Shown: positions 43,843 to 54,321, counted from the first letter of the stretch. The stretch: 64,000 nucleotides of DNA from Oceanihabitans sp. 2_MG-2023 (GCF_030547245.1 NZ_JAUOQT010000003.1:124001-188000); one strand, 5' to 3'. Numbers and translations are program-made. The notes: generated by a model from the letters alone, not told the origin.

Positions 43843-44424
43843 TTATAGATTCAAGAAATTCTTTAAAATTTCTTCTCCTGCTATGCTACTTTTTTCTGGA
43901 TGAAATTGCACACCATAAAAATTATCTTTTTGTAATGCAGATGCATAAGCAAGACCATAGTTTGTTGTTGCAATAGCTTCATTGCAGTTTTCTGCATAAT
44001 AACTATGAACAAGATACATGAACTCTTGGTTTTTAATTCCTTTAAATAAATCCGATTTTAAATCGGAAATCGTATTCCATCCCATTTGTGGTACTTTGAC
44101 TGTGTTTTCAAAGCGTTTTACCTGTACATCAAAAATACCTAAACCTGTGGTATTACCTTCTTCTGTAGCTTTACAAAGTAATTGCATACCTAAACAAATC
44201 CCTAAAACAGGTTGTGTTAATGTAGGTATTAAAGCATCTAAAGTACTTTCTTTAAGCATTTGCATAGCACTACTTGCTTCACCTACTCCAGGAAAAATAA
44301 CCTTGTCTGCGGCTTTTATTTCTTCGGGATTATTAGATAGAATAGCATCATAGCCTAAACGCTTAAAAGCAAATTGTATGCTTTTGATGTTTCCTGCTCC
44401 ATAATCTATAATTACAATTTTCAT
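43843..44424 (-). CDS. hisH: Imidazole glycerol phosphate synthase, glutaminase subunit (HisH)
   Basis: 193 aa class I glutamine amidotransferase. YGAGNIKSI, FPGVGEA, PVLGICLGMQLL with the nucleophile Cys, and VQFHPEKSS with His/Glu of the triad. Supplies ammonia to HisF. About 90 bp before hisA, 18 bp after hisB. Confidence 0.97.
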   Translation of the reverse strand: MKIVIIDYGAGNIKSIQFAFKRLGYDAILSNNPEEIKAADKVIFPGVGEASSAMQMLKESTLDALIPTLTQPVLGICLGMQLLCKATEEGNTTGLGIFDVQVKRFENTVKVPQMGWNTISDLKSDLFKGIKNQEFMYLVHSYYAENCNEAIATTNYGLAYASALQKDNFYGVQFHPEKSSIAGEEILKNFLNL

Positions 44425-44442
44425 TTTTTTGGCTTTTACTTT

Positions 44443-45579
44443 TTAAAGCATTCCTTTAGTGCTTGGTAAAATCATTTTTTCCACATCGCGTTTTACGGCT
44501 ACTTTTATTGCTTTTGCAAAAGCTTTAAAAATGGCTTCAATTTTATGATGCTCATTGGTACCTTCTGCTTTAATATTTAAGTTGCATTTTGCGCCATCTG
44601 TAAAAGACTTGAAGAAATGCATAAACATTTCGGTTGGCATTTTACCAATCATTTCCCGTTTAAAATCTGCTTCCCAAACCAACCAGTTTCTTCCACCAAA
44701 ATCAATTGCTACTTGTGCTAAGCAGTCATCCATTGGTAAACAAAAACCATAACGTTCTATACCTAATTTATTACCTAAAGTAGTTGCAAAAAGTTCCCCT
44801 AAAGCAATTGCTGTATCTTCAATAGTATGGTGCTCATCTACTTCTAAATCCCCTTTTACTGTAATATTTAAATCTAATTGTCCGTGACGCGAAATTTGGT
44901 CTAACATGTGATCGAAAAAAGCAATTCCTGTGTCAATATTGCTTTTTCCAGTACCATCTAAATTAAGATCGATTTGTATTTTAGTTTCGTTGGTATTTCT
45001 AGTAATGCTTCCTGTTCTAGCATCCGTTTTTAATAAAGCATAAATAGCTTCCCAATCATTACTTTCTAGAGCTATAAAAGCATCTAAAGATTCTCTTTTT
45101 ACAGTAATTTCATCGGTTCCCAAGTTAGTTTCATCATTAATGAAAATTCCTTTAGCCCCTAAGTTTTTAGCAAGTTCAATATCTGTTAAGCGATCACCAA
45201 TAACAAAAGAATTCGCTAAATCATAATCTTCAGAAAAATACTTTGTAAGCAATCCTGTATTAGGTTTACGTGTTGGTGCATTATCTTTTGCAAAGGTTCT
45301 ATCTATAAATTGCTCATTAAAAACAATACCTTCTGCTGCAAAAGTTTTAAGAATAAACTCATGAACTGGCCAGAACGTATCTTCTGGATACACTTCTGTA
45401 CCTAAACCATCTTGGTTGGTAATCATCACGATTTCAAAATCTAATTCTTTAGCAATTTTACTTAAATATTGAAATACTTTTGGGTAGAATTCTAGTTTTT
45501 CAAAACTATCAATTTGTTCATCTGCAGGCTCTTTTATAATTGTCCCGTCACGATCTATAAATAATACTCTCTTTTTCAT
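44443..45579 (-). CDS. hisB: Bifunctional histidinol-phosphatase / imidazoleglycerol-phosphate dehydratase (HisB)
   Basis: 378 aa from [14 protein letters not shown]; a longer in-frame start overlaps hisC and adds an unrelated tail. HAD phosphatase part (1-165): [19 protein letters not shown]. Dehydratase part (about 175-378): [47 protein letters not shown]. Its ATG overlaps the hisC stop as TAATG, so translation is coupled. Confidence 0.97.
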   Translation of the reverse strand: MKKRVLFIDRDGTIIKEPADEQIDSFEKLEFYPKVFQYLSKIAKELDFEIVMITNQDGLGTEVYPEDTFWPVHEFILKTFAAEGIVFNEQFIDRTFAKDNAPTRKPNTGLLTKYFSEDYDLANSFVIGDRLTDIELAKNLGAKGIFINDETNLGTDEITVKRESLDAFIALESNDWEAIYALLKTDARTGSITRNTNETKIQIDLNLDGTGKSNIDTGIAFFDHMLDQISRHGQLDLNITVKGDLEVDEHHTIEDTAIALGELFATTLGNKLGIERYGFCLPMDDCLAQVAIDFGGRNWLVWEADFKREMIGKMPTEMFMHFFKSFTDGAKCNLNIKAEGTNEHHKIEAIFKAFAKAIKVAVKRDVEKMILPSTKGML

Positions 45580-46625
45580 TATAAACTTTTTAATGCTTGA
45601 ATTAGTGTTTGGTTTTCTTGCGCTGTACCAACAGTAATACGCAAACAATCTTCGCATAATACTTGATTGCTTCTATTTCTAATTACAATGTTTTTATCTA
45701 TTAATTGCTGGTATCTTTGGTTAGCATCATCTACTTTAAGTAATAAAAAATTAGCATCTGATGGATATATTTTTGAAATATATGAAACGTCTTTAAGCGC
45801 AGAAATTAAAAGACTTCGTTGTTCTTTTATATTGTTAATTTCTGAGGTAACCGCTTCCATATTTTGCAAACGACTTAATGCTTTTTGTTGCGTTAATGCA
45901 TTAACATTATAAGGTGGTTTTATTTTGTTAAGAATGGCTATTATTTCCGCGGAAGCGTAACAAACACCTAAACGAATTCCTGCCATACCATAAGCTTTAG
46001 ACAAGGTTTGTGTAATAATTAAATTAGGAAACTCTGCAAGTCTTTGCATCCAACTAATGTTTTCAGAAAAGTCAATATATGCTTCATCAATAACTACCAA
46101 TCCAGGGAAATTATTTAATAATGTTTCCACTTCTGAAGTGTTGAAACTATTTCCTGTTGGATTATTTGGTGAACATAAAAACAAGATTTTACTCTTGGTG
46201 TTAGCTGTTTCTAAAACCTGATTTACTGCGGGTTGAAACTCCTTAGTTAATGCTATTTTATTGTTTTGTATCGCATTAATATTGGCTAAAACACTATACA
46301 TTCCGTAGGTTGGCGGTAATGTTATAACGTTATCTTGATTAGGCTCACAGAAGGCTCTAAAAATTAAATCTAACACTTCATCGCTTCCGTTACCTAAGAG
46401 AATATTAGCAACCGATATGTTATTTATTTTAGATAATTCCTGTTTCACAAGGTTTTGCTGTGGATCTGGATATCGATTTACGTTTGTACTAAAAGGATTT
46501 TCATTCGCATCTAGAAAAACCATTTCTTGACTAGAAGCTGTATACTCATCCCTTGCAGAAGAGTATGGTTCTAGAGACTTAATCGTTTCTCTAGTAATGT
46601 TATTTATGTTGAAATTTTGTTTCAT
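45579..46625 (-). CDS. hisC: Histidinol-phosphate aminotransferase (HisC)
   Basis: 348 aa fold-type I PLP enzyme. [47 protein letters not shown] and [14 protein letters not shown] with the PLP-binding Lys. Seventh step of the pathway. Stop overlaps the hisB start. Confidence 0.97.
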   Translation of the reverse strand: MKQNFNINNITRETIKSLEPYSSARDEYTASSQEMVFLDANENPFSTNVNRYPDPQQNLVKQELSKINNISVANILLGNGSDEVLDLIFRAFCEPNQDNVITLPPTYGMYSVLANINAIQNNKIALTKEFQPAVNQVLETANTKSKILFLCSPNNPTGNSFNTSEVETLLNNFPGLVVIDEAYIDFSENISWMQRLAEFPNLIITQTLSKAYGMAGIRLGVCYASAEIIAILNKIKPPYNVNALTQQKALSRLQNMEAVTSEINNIKEQRSLLISALKDVSYISKIYPSDANFLLLKVDDANQRYQQLIDKNIVIRNRSNQVLCEDCLRITVGTAQENQTLIQALKSL

Positions 46626-46675
46626 GTTTTCTTTATATGGAGACCTCTTTACTTTTCTCGAGGTAACAAAAACTC

Positions 46676-47959
46676 TTATTTTAAATCTTTTAAACGAATA
46701 GATACTGCGTTTTTATGTGCATCTAATCCTTCGGCTTCAGCCATTAATTCAATCGTATTACCAATATTTAATAATCCTCTTTTTGTAATTTTTTGAAAAG
46801 TAATACTTTTTAAAAAGCTATCTAAATTCACTCCAGAATATGCTTTACTAAAACCATTTGTAGGCAAAGTATGGTTGGTTCCTGAAGCATAATCCCCTGC
46901 ACTTTCTGGTGTGTAATTACCAATAAAAACAGAACCAGCGTTTGTTATATTATCTACAAAAAAACTGTTATTTTTTGTCGCAATTATAAGGTGTTCTGCT
47001 GCATATTCATTTACAAAATCTAAAGCATCCTCTGCTTCTTCTAGTAAAATAGCTTTAGCGTTTTGTAATGCCTGAGTTGCTATTTCTTTTCTTGGTAATT
47101 CCTGAAGTTGTTTTTCAATTTCATTAGTAACATCTGTAATCATTGATTTAGTATCTGACACTAAAATAACCTGACTATCAGTACCATGCTCAGCCTGACT
47201 TAACAAATCGGAAGCCACATAAGCAGCATTTGCAGATGCATCTGCCATAACTAACAGTTCACTTGGTCCAGCAGGCATATCGATTGCTGTTCCGTATTTT
47301 GTAGCCAATTGTTTTGCTACCGTTACGAATTGATTTCCTGGTCCGAAAATTTTATACACTTTAGGAATACTTTCTGTACCAAAAGTGAATCCTGCAATAG
47401 CCTGAATACCTCCTACTTTAAAGATTTTAGTTACACCACAAAGTTGTGCTGTATATAAAATTTCGTTTGCTATTTTACCTTCTTTATTTGGAGGTGTACA
47501 TAGAACAATTTCTTTACAACCTGCAATTTGTGCAGGAACAGCAAGCATTAAAACAGTAGAAAATAAAGGTGCAGTACCTCCTGGTATATATAAACCTATT
47601 TTTTGAATGGCACGTTTTTCTTGCCAACAGCTTACTCCTTCTGTAGTTTCTACTTCAACTTTATTGGTTTTTTGTGCAGTATGAAACTTTTTAATATTTG
47701 CTTTTGCTTTATTAATTGCTTCCTTTAAATGTTTTGGTACTTTATTAGATGCTTCTTCTATTTCTGTAGTAGAAACCAAAATATTTTCTATGGCTACACC
47801 ATCAAATTTATTTGTATACTTAGCAATTGCTGTATCTCCATTTTTAGAGATATCGTTAAATATTTCGGTTACTGTAGCCTCAATATCACTTACCTTTTGT
47901 GTTGGCCTTTCTTGAATGTCTTGCCAATCTTTTTTATTTGGGTTTTCTATTATTTTCAT
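46676..47959 (-). CDS. hisD: Histidinol dehydrogenase (HisD)
   Basis: 427 aa. YIPGGTAPLFSTVLMLAVPA, GPGNQFVTVAKQLA, IDMPAGPSELLVMADASANA, SQAEHGTDSQ and the zinc-ligand tail EAEGLDAHKNAV. Last two oxidations to histidine. 36 bp after hisG. Confidence 0.97.
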   Translation of the reverse strand: MKIIENPNKKDWQDIQERPTQKVSDIEATVTEIFNDISKNGDTAIAKYTNKFDGVAIENILVSTTEIEEASNKVPKHLKEAINKAKANIKKFHTAQKTNKVEVETTEGVSCWQEKRAIQKIGLYIPGGTAPLFSTVLMLAVPAQIAGCKEIVLCTPPNKEGKIANEILYTAQLCGVTKIFKVGGIQAIAGFTFGTESIPKVYKIFGPGNQFVTVAKQLATKYGTAIDMPAGPSELLVMADASANAAYVASDLLSQAEHGTDSQVILVSDTKSMITDVTNEIEKQLQELPRKEIATQALQNAKAILLEEAEDALDFVNEYAAEHLIIATKNNSFFVDNITNAGSVFIGNYTPESAGDYASGTNHTLPTNGFSKAYSGVNLDSFLKSITFQKITKRGLLNIGNTIELMAEAEGLDAHKNAVSIRLKDLK

Positions 47960-47995
47960 TGTTTCAACTTAAAAAAATAGTATTAATTAAGATAC

Positions 47996-48853
47996 TTATA
48001 TTACCATGTTTTCTATTGGGCAAACTAAAATACCTTGTGCGCCTTTAGCTTTTAATTCGTCAATAATTTCCCAGAAATCATTCTTATTAATTACAGAATG
48101 AATAGAACTCCACCCAGATTCTGCCAAAGGAAGAATGGTAGGACTTTTCATTCCTGGAAGAATATTTTTAATTTCTTCAACTTTATCATTTGGTGCATTT
48201 AATAGCACGTATTTATTTTCTCTTCCTTTTAAAACAGCTTGCAATCGAAATTGAATTTTATTTAAAATGCTTTTATTTTCGTCTGAAATTAAAGGAGAAA
48301 CTGCAAGAACTGCTTCCGATTTAAGAAGTACTTCAACCTCTTTCAATCCGTTTTTAAACAAAGTGCTTCCGCTAGAAACAATATCTACAATAGCATCTGC
48401 TAAGCCTATATTAGGAGCAATTTCAACAGAACCATTAATTATGTGTAATTGTGCATCTACATTATTTTTCTTTAAAAATTGATTTACCGTATTTGGATAC
48501 GATGTCGCTATGCGTTTGCCTTCTAGATCTTGAATAGATGTGTAAGAAGCAGATTTAGGTATAGCAATAGATACTTTGCATTTAGAAAACCCTAATTTTT
48601 CTACTACAGGAATGTCTTCTCCTTTTTCAATTAGTACGTTTTCACCAATAATAGCAGCATCTACAATACCATCTTTTAAGTATTGAGGAATATCTCCATT
48701 TCTTAAATAAAACACTTCTAAAGGAAAGTTTCTAGCAGAAGCCTTAAGTTGATCTTTTCCATTATCAATAGAAACGCCAATATCTTTTAAAAGTTTAAGG
48801 GAATCTTCGTTAAGTCTACCTGATTTTTGAATTGCAATTCTTAATTTACTCAT
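47996..48853 (-). CDS. hisG: ATP phosphoribosyltransferase (HisG, long form)
   Basis: 285 aa from MSKLRIAIQKSGRL; a TTG 15 bp upstream is unlikely. Long-form HisG with a C-terminal regulatory ACT-like domain (SPTILPLAESGWSSIHSVIN ...), so allosteric feedback by histidine is expected. Conserved SGSTLFKNGL-type phosphate loop (VDIVSSGSTLFKNGLKEV). First enzyme gene of the operon; leader peptide and terminator lie upstream, so expression is also controlled by attenuation. Confidence 0.96.
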   Translation of the reverse strand: MSKLRIAIQKSGRLNEDSLKLLKDIGVSIDNGKDQLKASARNFPLEVFYLRNGDIPQYLKDGIVDAAIIGENVLIEKGEDIPVVEKLGFSKCKVSIAIPKSASYTSIQDLEGKRIATSYPNTVNQFLKKNNVDAQLHIINGSVEIAPNIGLADAIVDIVSSGSTLFKNGLKEVEVLLKSEAVLAVSPLISDENKSILNKIQFRLQAVLKGRENKYVLLNAPNDKVEEIKNILPGMKSPTILPLAESGWSSIHSVINKNDFWEIIDELKAKGAQGILVCPIENMVI

Positions 48854-48862
48854 ACTGTTTGC

Positions 48863-48874
48863 CCACAAAAGTGG
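48863..48874 (-). repeat. Short hairpin upstream of hisG
   Basis: CCAC-AAAA-GTGG, a 4-bp stem with a tetraloop about 10 nt before the hisG ATG; weaker member of the set found before hisA and efp. Confidence 0.6.
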
Positions 48875-48925
48875 ATGTTTTTTTAATTAGTTATCTAATT
48901 TTGTTGGAGTAAATCGATTGGAAAT

Positions 48926-48959
48926 AAAAAAAACCGTTTGATCTACTCAAACGGTTTTT
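48926..48959 (-). terminator. his operon attenuator terminator
   Basis: On the transcribed strand AAACCGTTTGA / TCAAACGGTTT (11 bp, 5-nt loop) is followed by TTTTT. It lies between the His-rich leader peptide and hisG, the place expected for a transcription attenuator. Confidence 0.92.
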
Positions 48960-48988
48960 AAAATATGTTGGTTTTATTCAATACATTT

Positions 48989-49045
48989 TTAGCTCGCTTG
49001 ATTGCCAGTAGTAAAATGATGATGATGTAATTGAATAAAATTCAT
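48989..49045 (-). CDS. hisL: his operon leader peptide
   Basis: 18 codons plus stop, reading MNFIQLHHHHFTTGNQAS. Four consecutive CAT codons in so short a frame, upstream of a terminator and hisG, are diagnostic of ribosome-mediated attenuation: ribosomes stalling at His codons when charged tRNA-His is scarce would favour readthrough. About 30 bp separate its stop from the terminator stem. Confidence 0.92.
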   Translation of the reverse strand: MNFIQLHHHHFTTGNQAS

Positions 49046-49111
49046 GTTCTTTTTTTGTCTGTACAAATATTTGTAAAATATAATTACAAATCCAAACCTT
49101 TTGTGATATTT

Positions 49112-49924
49112 TTATTGATTACCAAGTATAATAGGCATTCCTGAGTCTCCAGAACCAATAACGATCACTTTGCTATTAGGAGATTCTGATAACTTAACTG
49201 TAGCTTCAATACCTTTATCTTGAAGAATTTTGTCGGTTAACGATGCACTTAAAATACGATTAGATTCAGCTTTACCTTTAGCGTCAATAATTACTTTTTG
49301 AGCCTCTTTTTCTGCTGTAACTAATCTAAATTCATATTCTAAAGATTCTTGTTCTTGTTTTAATTTACGTTCAATAGCTTCTTTAATAGTAATTGGTAAT
49401 TTCACATCTTCTACTAAAACTCTTTTAACTGTTAAAAATTGACCATCTAGTAAAGTAGTTACTTCTTCTAAGATTTCTTGTTCAATAACATCTCTTTTAC
49501 TGGAATATAATTGTTCTGGTGTATAACGCCCAACAACACTTCTTGCTGCAGCATTTACAGCAGGATCAAGTAATTCTCTTTCGTAATCTGCCCCTTTTGT
49601 TTTTATTAGTTTCCCAAGGTTTGAAAATTCTGGTTCATACCATATTGTTCCGTTTACTTTTACTTCTAATCCGTTAACGGAAAGCACATTCATTTCATCG
49701 GAAACAGATTGTTGACGCACTCTGTGTACTAACATATCATTCCACGGTGCAACAATATGAAACCCTTCTCCATAAGTACGTTCGGTGTTAATACCATCTC
49801 CAAAACGTTCAAATAAAACACCTCCTTCTCCAGGACCAATAGTTACGGCTGATTTAGATATTAAAATAATTAGTAATACGAGCCCTATAATAAAAGGCAT
49901 TGCAATTTTAGGTAATTTATCCAT
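49112..49924 (-). CDS. Band-7/prohibitin-family membrane protein
   Basis: 270 aa. N-terminal membrane anchor (about 7-26: IAMPFIIGLVLLIILISKSA), then an SPFH domain (GEGGVLFERFGDGINTERTY, GFHIVAPWND) and a C-terminal coiled coil rich in Glu/Ala (KLKQEQESLEYEFRLVTAEK). Prohibitin-type proteins oligomerise at the membrane and bind AAA proteases such as FtsH; no such partner is next to it. 9 bp after the VWA membrane protein gene. Confidence 0.92.
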   Translation of the reverse strand: MDKLPKIAMPFIIGLVLLIILISKSAVTIGPGEGGVLFERFGDGINTERTYGEGFHIVAPWNDMLVHRVRQQSVSDEMNVLSVNGLEVKVNGTIWYEPEFSNLGKLIKTKGADYERELLDPAVNAAARSVVGRYTPEQLYSSKRDVIEQEILEEVTTLLDGQFLTVKRVLVEDVKLPITIKEAIERKLKQEQESLEYEFRLVTAEKEAQKVIIDAKGKAESNRILSASLTDKILQDKGIEATVKLSESPNSKVIVIGSGDSGMPIILGNQ

Positions 49925-49933
49925 GTTTGTTTT

Positions 49934-51967
49934 TTATATTAATCCGTTATATTTTCTTAAAAACCACTCTAAAGCTAAACTTAAAATTAGTAAAACTAGT
50001 AGGTATTTAAAATCGATTAAAGGTACAACATTTTTACTGCTTTTCTGTATTGTAGCAAAGCGTTCATCATTTAATAAATCTGTAATCAACGTATTGGTAT
50101 TTGCAATAAAGTAACTATTTGCCTTTGTATTTTTAGCTACTTGTTGAAGCTTTACGACATTAGCATTTAAAAATTGTTGTTCAATATTATATTCTAAAAT
50201 TTGAAAAGTACCTGATTTCGATATGTTTTCGTTAGTTGCTTTTACAGTAAAGCTATAATCTCCAGCAGGTAAATTACTTAAATCTACTTGATAATTATTT
50301 CCTTTTAAAATTAAAGGAAAGGTATTAGTTGTTTGTGATGTTTTATTTTTTATAAAAATATTTAGTGCTTCTTTTGCATCAAATTCATAGTTTTTATTGA
50401 AAAATTGTGCCTTTACAATAACATTTGAGTTTCCTTGATAAAAAGACTCGAAATCTACATTTAATCTGTTTTTTCTTTTATTAGAAGCTAAATACTGAAT
50501 AATCTTACCCATAAAATTATCAAAACGATTAAAGGTATTATTGTTTAAATAGCTTTGTGCTCGCCATTTCCAGATATTTTCGCCAAAAAGAACAGCTTCT
50601 CTCCTACTATTTGTCTCAAAAGTTGCAAGCAAAGGTTCTTGGGTTTCTAGACTTCCTACTTTTTTATTTAACATAGTCTCCATTGGAATAGAAAAAGTAG
50701 CATTACCAAAAGAAGATTGTAAAGGAGGAAAAGATTGAAAATCTAAATCGTCAATAATAAATGTATTATAATTGGTGTTTAAATCTGGTTGGTATTCTTC
50801 GGTTTGTTTTACAACATCCTGTTTAAAATCACTTTGAATTGCGTTTATAAAAGTATAGTCGGTTTTTGTTCCTAAAACTAAAAACGTATTCGCACTGTTT
50901 TGTTTTAAACTTTCAAAAACTAATTTAAAGTTATTATTTGGCTGATACAGTATAACTAATTGATAATCATTTTTTTGCGATAAATAATCATTTGGAGACA
51001 CTATAGACACCTCTCGTTGCTCGTTACTTTCTATGCTCTTTTTAAAAGTTCCTAAATCTGGATGCATAATATCGCTAATAATAGCAACATTTGTTTTCTG
51101 ATCGATCACTTCTACTGCAAAATTCTTATAATTATTAATGGTGTTTTTTTCGTTTTCTATTGGAAGAATTTGCGCTTTATACAATTGTACTCCTACTCGA
51201 TTAGCAGGCAAAGTAAAGTTTAAAATTTTTGAATTTGATGTTTTATTGAAGCTTAGGTTTTGCGAATACACTGTAGATTTACCAGATGTAACTACAAATT
51301 TTGAATCTATATTATTATGGCCATTGAAAGAAATAATAACCTCTACTGGGAATTTATTTTTTAAAAAAGCATACTTGTTTACATTAAGTTGCTGGATTTT
51401 TAAATCGGTATATGTAATTGTATCTCCAAGGATAACAGGTAAAATTGGTTGTTTTACTTTTTCAGCTGAAAAAACATAGTCGTTTCCATAGGTTTGATTT
51501 CCATCTGTTATTAAAAGTATTGGAGAAGTTGTGTTTTTATAGATTTGCGAAAATTCTTTAAAAGCCTTATCTATATTCGTTTGTTTTTCTACAAAACCTA
51601 AAGAGTCTAATGGTTCTATATGGTTTCCGAAGGAGAAAAAATCCAGATTAAACTTTTCGCTTAATGCTGTATTACTTTTAATAGATGCAACGAGTTGCTG
51701 CACATTATCTTCCTTATTTAAATGCACAACAGATGCAGAATTATCAATTGCGACTACTAAATTAGGTTTTTCGGTATAGTAGTTTACTTTTTCAAACTTA
51801 GGATTGATTAGTAATAATAAAAGTAAAAAAACAGAAATAAACCGCAAAAATGCATAAAGCATATTGTTTTTACTTGTTTTTTTCGCTTTTACCTTATACT
51901 GAAAAAGCGCTAGTAATAGCGCTATAATTCCAGATAGTATAATGTATAAAATTGTTTCTGTTTGCAT
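49934..51967 (-). CDS. VWA-domain-like membrane protein (BatA-like)
   Basis: 677 aa. Two N-terminal membrane segments (about 5-24 and 36-60), a von Willebrand-like region beginning VVAIDNSASVVHL with the DxSxS MIDAS motif and ITDGNQTYGND, then a long beta-rich extracytoplasmic part and a final membrane helix (LLVLLILSLALEWFLRKYNG). Resembles the large VWA/BatA-type proteins of Bacteroidetes with glutamine-amidotransferase-like middle regions. Function unknown. It follows fabG by 42 bp with a dispersed-repeat sequence in between. Confidence 0.85.
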   Translation of the reverse strand: MQTETILYIILSGIIALLLALFQYKVKAKKTSKNNMLYAFLRFISVFLLLLLLINPKFEKVNYYTEKPNLVVAIDNSASVVHLNKEDNVQQLVASIKSNTALSEKFNLDFFSFGNHIEPLDSLGFVEKQTNIDKAFKEFSQIYKNTTSPILLITDGNQTYGNDYVFSAEKVKQPILPVILGDTITYTDLKIQQLNVNKYAFLKNKFPVEVIISFNGHNNIDSKFVVTSGKSTVYSQNLSFNKTSNSKILNFTLPANRVGVQLYKAQILPIENEKNTINNYKNFAVEVIDQKTNVAIISDIMHPDLGTFKKSIESNEQREVSIVSPNDYLSQKNDYQLVILYQPNNNFKLVFESLKQNSANTFLVLGTKTDYTFINAIQSDFKQDVVKQTEEYQPDLNTNYNTFIIDDLDFQSFPPLQSSFGNATFSIPMETMLNKKVGSLETQEPLLATFETNSRREAVLFGENIWKWRAQSYLNNNTFNRFDNFMGKIIQYLASNKRKNRLNVDFESFYQGNSNVIVKAQFFNKNYEFDAKEALNIFIKNKTSQTTNTFPLILKGNNYQVDLSNLPAGDYSFTVKATNENISKSGTFQILEYNIEQQFLNANVVKLQQVAKNTKANSYFIANTNTLITDLLNDERFATIQKSSKNVVPLIDFKYLLVLLILSLALEWFLRKYNGLI

Positions 51968-51971
51968 AAAA

Positions 51972-51997
51972 GATTCTTCGACAAGCTCAGAATGACA
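51972..51997. repeat. Short dispersed repeat-like element between fabG and the VWA gene
   Basis: ATTCTTCGACAAGCTCAGAAT, an imperfect palindrome. From memory, near-identical sequences (reading GTCATTCTGAGC...TCGAAGAATC on the other strand) are scattered through many Bacteroidetes genomes; only one copy is in this window. Confidence 0.5.
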
Positions 51998-52009
51998 TTT
52001 TCTAATTTA

Positions 52010-52756
52010 TTAGGTTAGCATTCCTCCATCTACGTTTATGGTTTGTCCTGTAACGTAAGCAGACATATCGCTTGCTAGAAAAACACAAACATTAGCGATA
52101 TCTTCTGGTGTACCACCACGTTTTAAAGGGATTGCATCTCGCCAACCTTTAACAGTGTCTTCATCTAATTTTGCTGTCATTTCGGTTTCAATAAAACCTG
52201 GAGCAATCACATTGCTTCTAATGTTTCTAGAACCAAGTTCTAAAGCTACAGATTTTGAAAAACCAATAATTCCTGCTTTTGAAGCGGCATAATTGGTTTG
52301 TCCAGCATTTCCTTTAACACCAACCACAGAACTCATATTAATAATAGAGCCTTTACGTTGTTTAAGCATGGTACGCTGTACAGCTTTAGTCATATTAAAT
52401 ACCGATTTTAGGTTTACTTCTATAACCTTATCAAAATCTTCTTCACTAATACGCATTAAAAGATTGTCTTTAGTAATTCCTGCATTATTAATAAGAACAT
52501 CTATACTTCCAAATTCTTTAACTACTTCTTCAGCAAGTTTTTGAGATTCTTCAAAATTTGCAGCATTACTTTTATATCCTTTAGCTTTAATGCCAAAAGT
52601 GTTTAATTCTTTTTCTAATGCATTAGCTGCTTCTACAGAAGAGCTATACGTAAATGCCACATTTGCACCTTGTTGTGCAAAAACTTGAGCAATTCCTTTT
52701 CCTATTCCTCTACTCGCTCCTGTTATTATGGCTGTTTTTCCTTCTAATAATTTCAT
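52010..52756 (-). CDS. fabG: 3-oxoacyl-ACP reductase (FabG)
   Basis: 248 aa short-chain dehydrogenase. TGASRGIGKG (cofactor loop), NNAG, catalytic Ser in INMSSVVGVKGNAGQ and YAASKAG (Tyr/Lys), and IETEMTAKL near the C-terminus. Reduces beta-ketoacyl-ACP in fatty acid synthesis, using NADPH. Upstream 180 bp hold the sucD terminator. Confidence 0.96.
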   Translation of the reverse strand: MKLLEGKTAIITGASRGIGKGIAQVFAQQGANVAFTYSSSVEAANALEKELNTFGIKAKGYKSNAANFEESQKLAEEVVKEFGSIDVLINNAGITKDNLLMRISEEDFDKVIEVNLKSVFNMTKAVQRTMLKQRKGSIINMSSVVGVKGNAGQTNYAASKAGIIGFSKSVALELGSRNIRSNVIAPGFIETEMTAKLDEDTVKGWRDAIPLKRGGTPEDIANVCVFLASDMSAYVTGQTINVDGGMLT

Positions 52757-52887
52757 ATTTAGTAACTACTTTTAATTAGCTTCCTTATTTTCAAAGGAAT
52801 GATAATTTTAATATTTAAACTTTAATGTGCTTTTCAAAGTATATTTTTATATTCAAATATAATAAATACAAACTGTATCAAATAAAA

Positions 52888-52915
52888 AAACCTCACAAAA
52901 TAATGTGAGGTTTTT
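52888..52915 (-). terminator. Terminator of sucD
   Basis: AACCTCACA / TGTGAGGTT stem, 6-nt loop, T-run on both sides, directly after the sucD stop codon. Confidence 0.9.
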
Positions 52916-52935
52916 AACATGTATATGTATGCTTC

Positions 52936-53808
52936 TTAGCCTAAAACTTCAGCAACTTTTTTTCCTATTTCTGCTGGTGAATCTACCACGTGAATACCAC
53001 AAGCTCTCATAATTTTCTTTTTAGCTTGTGCAGTATCATCACTACCACCTACAATTGCTCCAGCGTGTCCCATTGTACGTCCTGCAGGTGCTGTTTCTCC
53101 AGCAATAAAACCTACAACTGGTTTTTTACTTCCACTAGCTTTATACCAGTTAGCAGCGTCTGCTTCTAATTGTCCACCAATTTCACCAATCATTACAACA
53201 GCTTCTGTTTCAGGATCGTTAATTAACAATTCAACAGCTTCTTTAGTTGTAGTTCCAATAATAGGATCTCCACCAATACCAATTGCAGTTGTTATACCTA
53301 AACCTTGTTTTACTACTTGGTCTGCAGCTTCATAAGTCAAAGTTCCTGACTTAGACACAATACCCACTTTACCTTTTTTGAAAACAAATCCTGGCATAAT
53401 TCCAACTTTTGCTTCACCCGGAGTAATAACTCCCGGACAGTTAGGTCCTATTAATCTACAATCTCTATCATTAATATAAGCAGCTGCTTTAATCATATCT
53501 GCAACTGGAATACCTTCTGTAATAGTAATAATTACTTTAATCCCTGCATCTGCAGCTTCCATAATAGCATCAGCAGCAAAAGCTGGTGGTACAAAAATAA
53601 TGGTTGTGTCTGCGCCTACTTTTTCTACAGCTTCAGAAACCGTATTAAAAACTGGTCTATCTAAATGTGTTTGACCACCTTTTCCTGGAGTAACACCACC
53701 AACAACATTTGTTCCGTATTCAATCATTTGACCAGCGTGAAAAGTACCTTCACTACCAGTAAATCCTTGAACTATTATTTTTGAATCTTTATTTACTAAA
53801 ACGCTCAT
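52936..53808 (-). CDS. sucD: Succinyl-CoA synthetase alpha subunit (SucD)
   Basis: 290 aa. [20 protein letters not shown] (CoA-binding), [12 protein letters not shown], and the phosphohistidine motif [16 protein letters not shown] cycle, works with SucC, which is not in the window. The usual length. Confidence 0.97.
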   Translation of the reverse strand: MSVLVNKDSKIIVQGFTGSEGTFHAGQMIEYGTNVVGGVTPGKGGQTHLDRPVFNTVSEAVEKVGADTTIIFVPPAFAADAIMEAADAGIKVIITITEGIPVADMIKAAAYINDRDCRLIGPNCPGVITPGEAKVGIMPGFVFKKGKVGIVSKSGTLTYEAADQVVKQGLGITTAIGIGGDPIIGTTTKEAVELLINDPETEAVVMIGEIGGQLEADAANWYKASGSKKPVVGFIAGETAPAGRTMGHAGAIVGGSDDTAQAKKKIMRACGIHVVDSPAEIGKKVAEVLG

Positions 53809-53928
53809 TTATATTTAGATTAAAATTGTTTAATATATATTTAAGAATATCTTTACTACGATTTAGAATTCTTACTGCAAAAGTAAGTTTTTGAAAAGAA
53901 AATATAAAGTGATTTGTATTTTTATTTC

Positions 53929-54321
53929 TTAAAAAGAATTTATGCTTTCTGAACTACTATCTGCTAGTTGACTCATTTGAAAACCTTTAATTATTTTGTC
54001 TCCTTTTACTTCCCAGATAGTGGAGAAATGAGCCAAAGGCATTTCCTCATTAGGATTTTCAATAGTTGTAACATGCGAAGTATAGCGTATAGCTACAAAG
54101 TTCCCATCCTGTAACAGATGACTAGTTTCAAAACGCAACGTGTTATACATTTTTCTAACCTCTTCAAAAACTACTTTTAAAGCGTTAAAATCTAAAACAT
54201 TAAACCCTTTACTACTATGCCAACTTAAAGTGCAATCTTTATGAAAACAAAGATTTACAGCTTCTGAATTATTTGCTAAATCGGAACTATAAAATTTTTG
54301 AACAACTTCTTTAGGTGACAT
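53929..54321 (-). CDS. NTF2-like/SnoaL-type protein
   Basis: 130 aa cone-fold protein (VVQKFYSSDLANNSEAVNLC, YTSHVTTIENPNEEMPLAHFS, WEVKGDKIIKGFQMSQ). No signal peptide. The start codon abuts the lpxD-like gene's stop, so the two are likely cotranscribed. Substrate unknown. Confidence 0.85.
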   Translation of the reverse strand: MSPKEVVQKFYSSDLANNSEAVNLCFHKDCTLSWHSSKGFNVLDFNALKVVFEEVRKMYNTLRFETSHLLQDGNFVAIRYTSHVTTIENPNEEMPLAHFSTIWEVKGDKIIKGFQMSQLADSSSESINSF

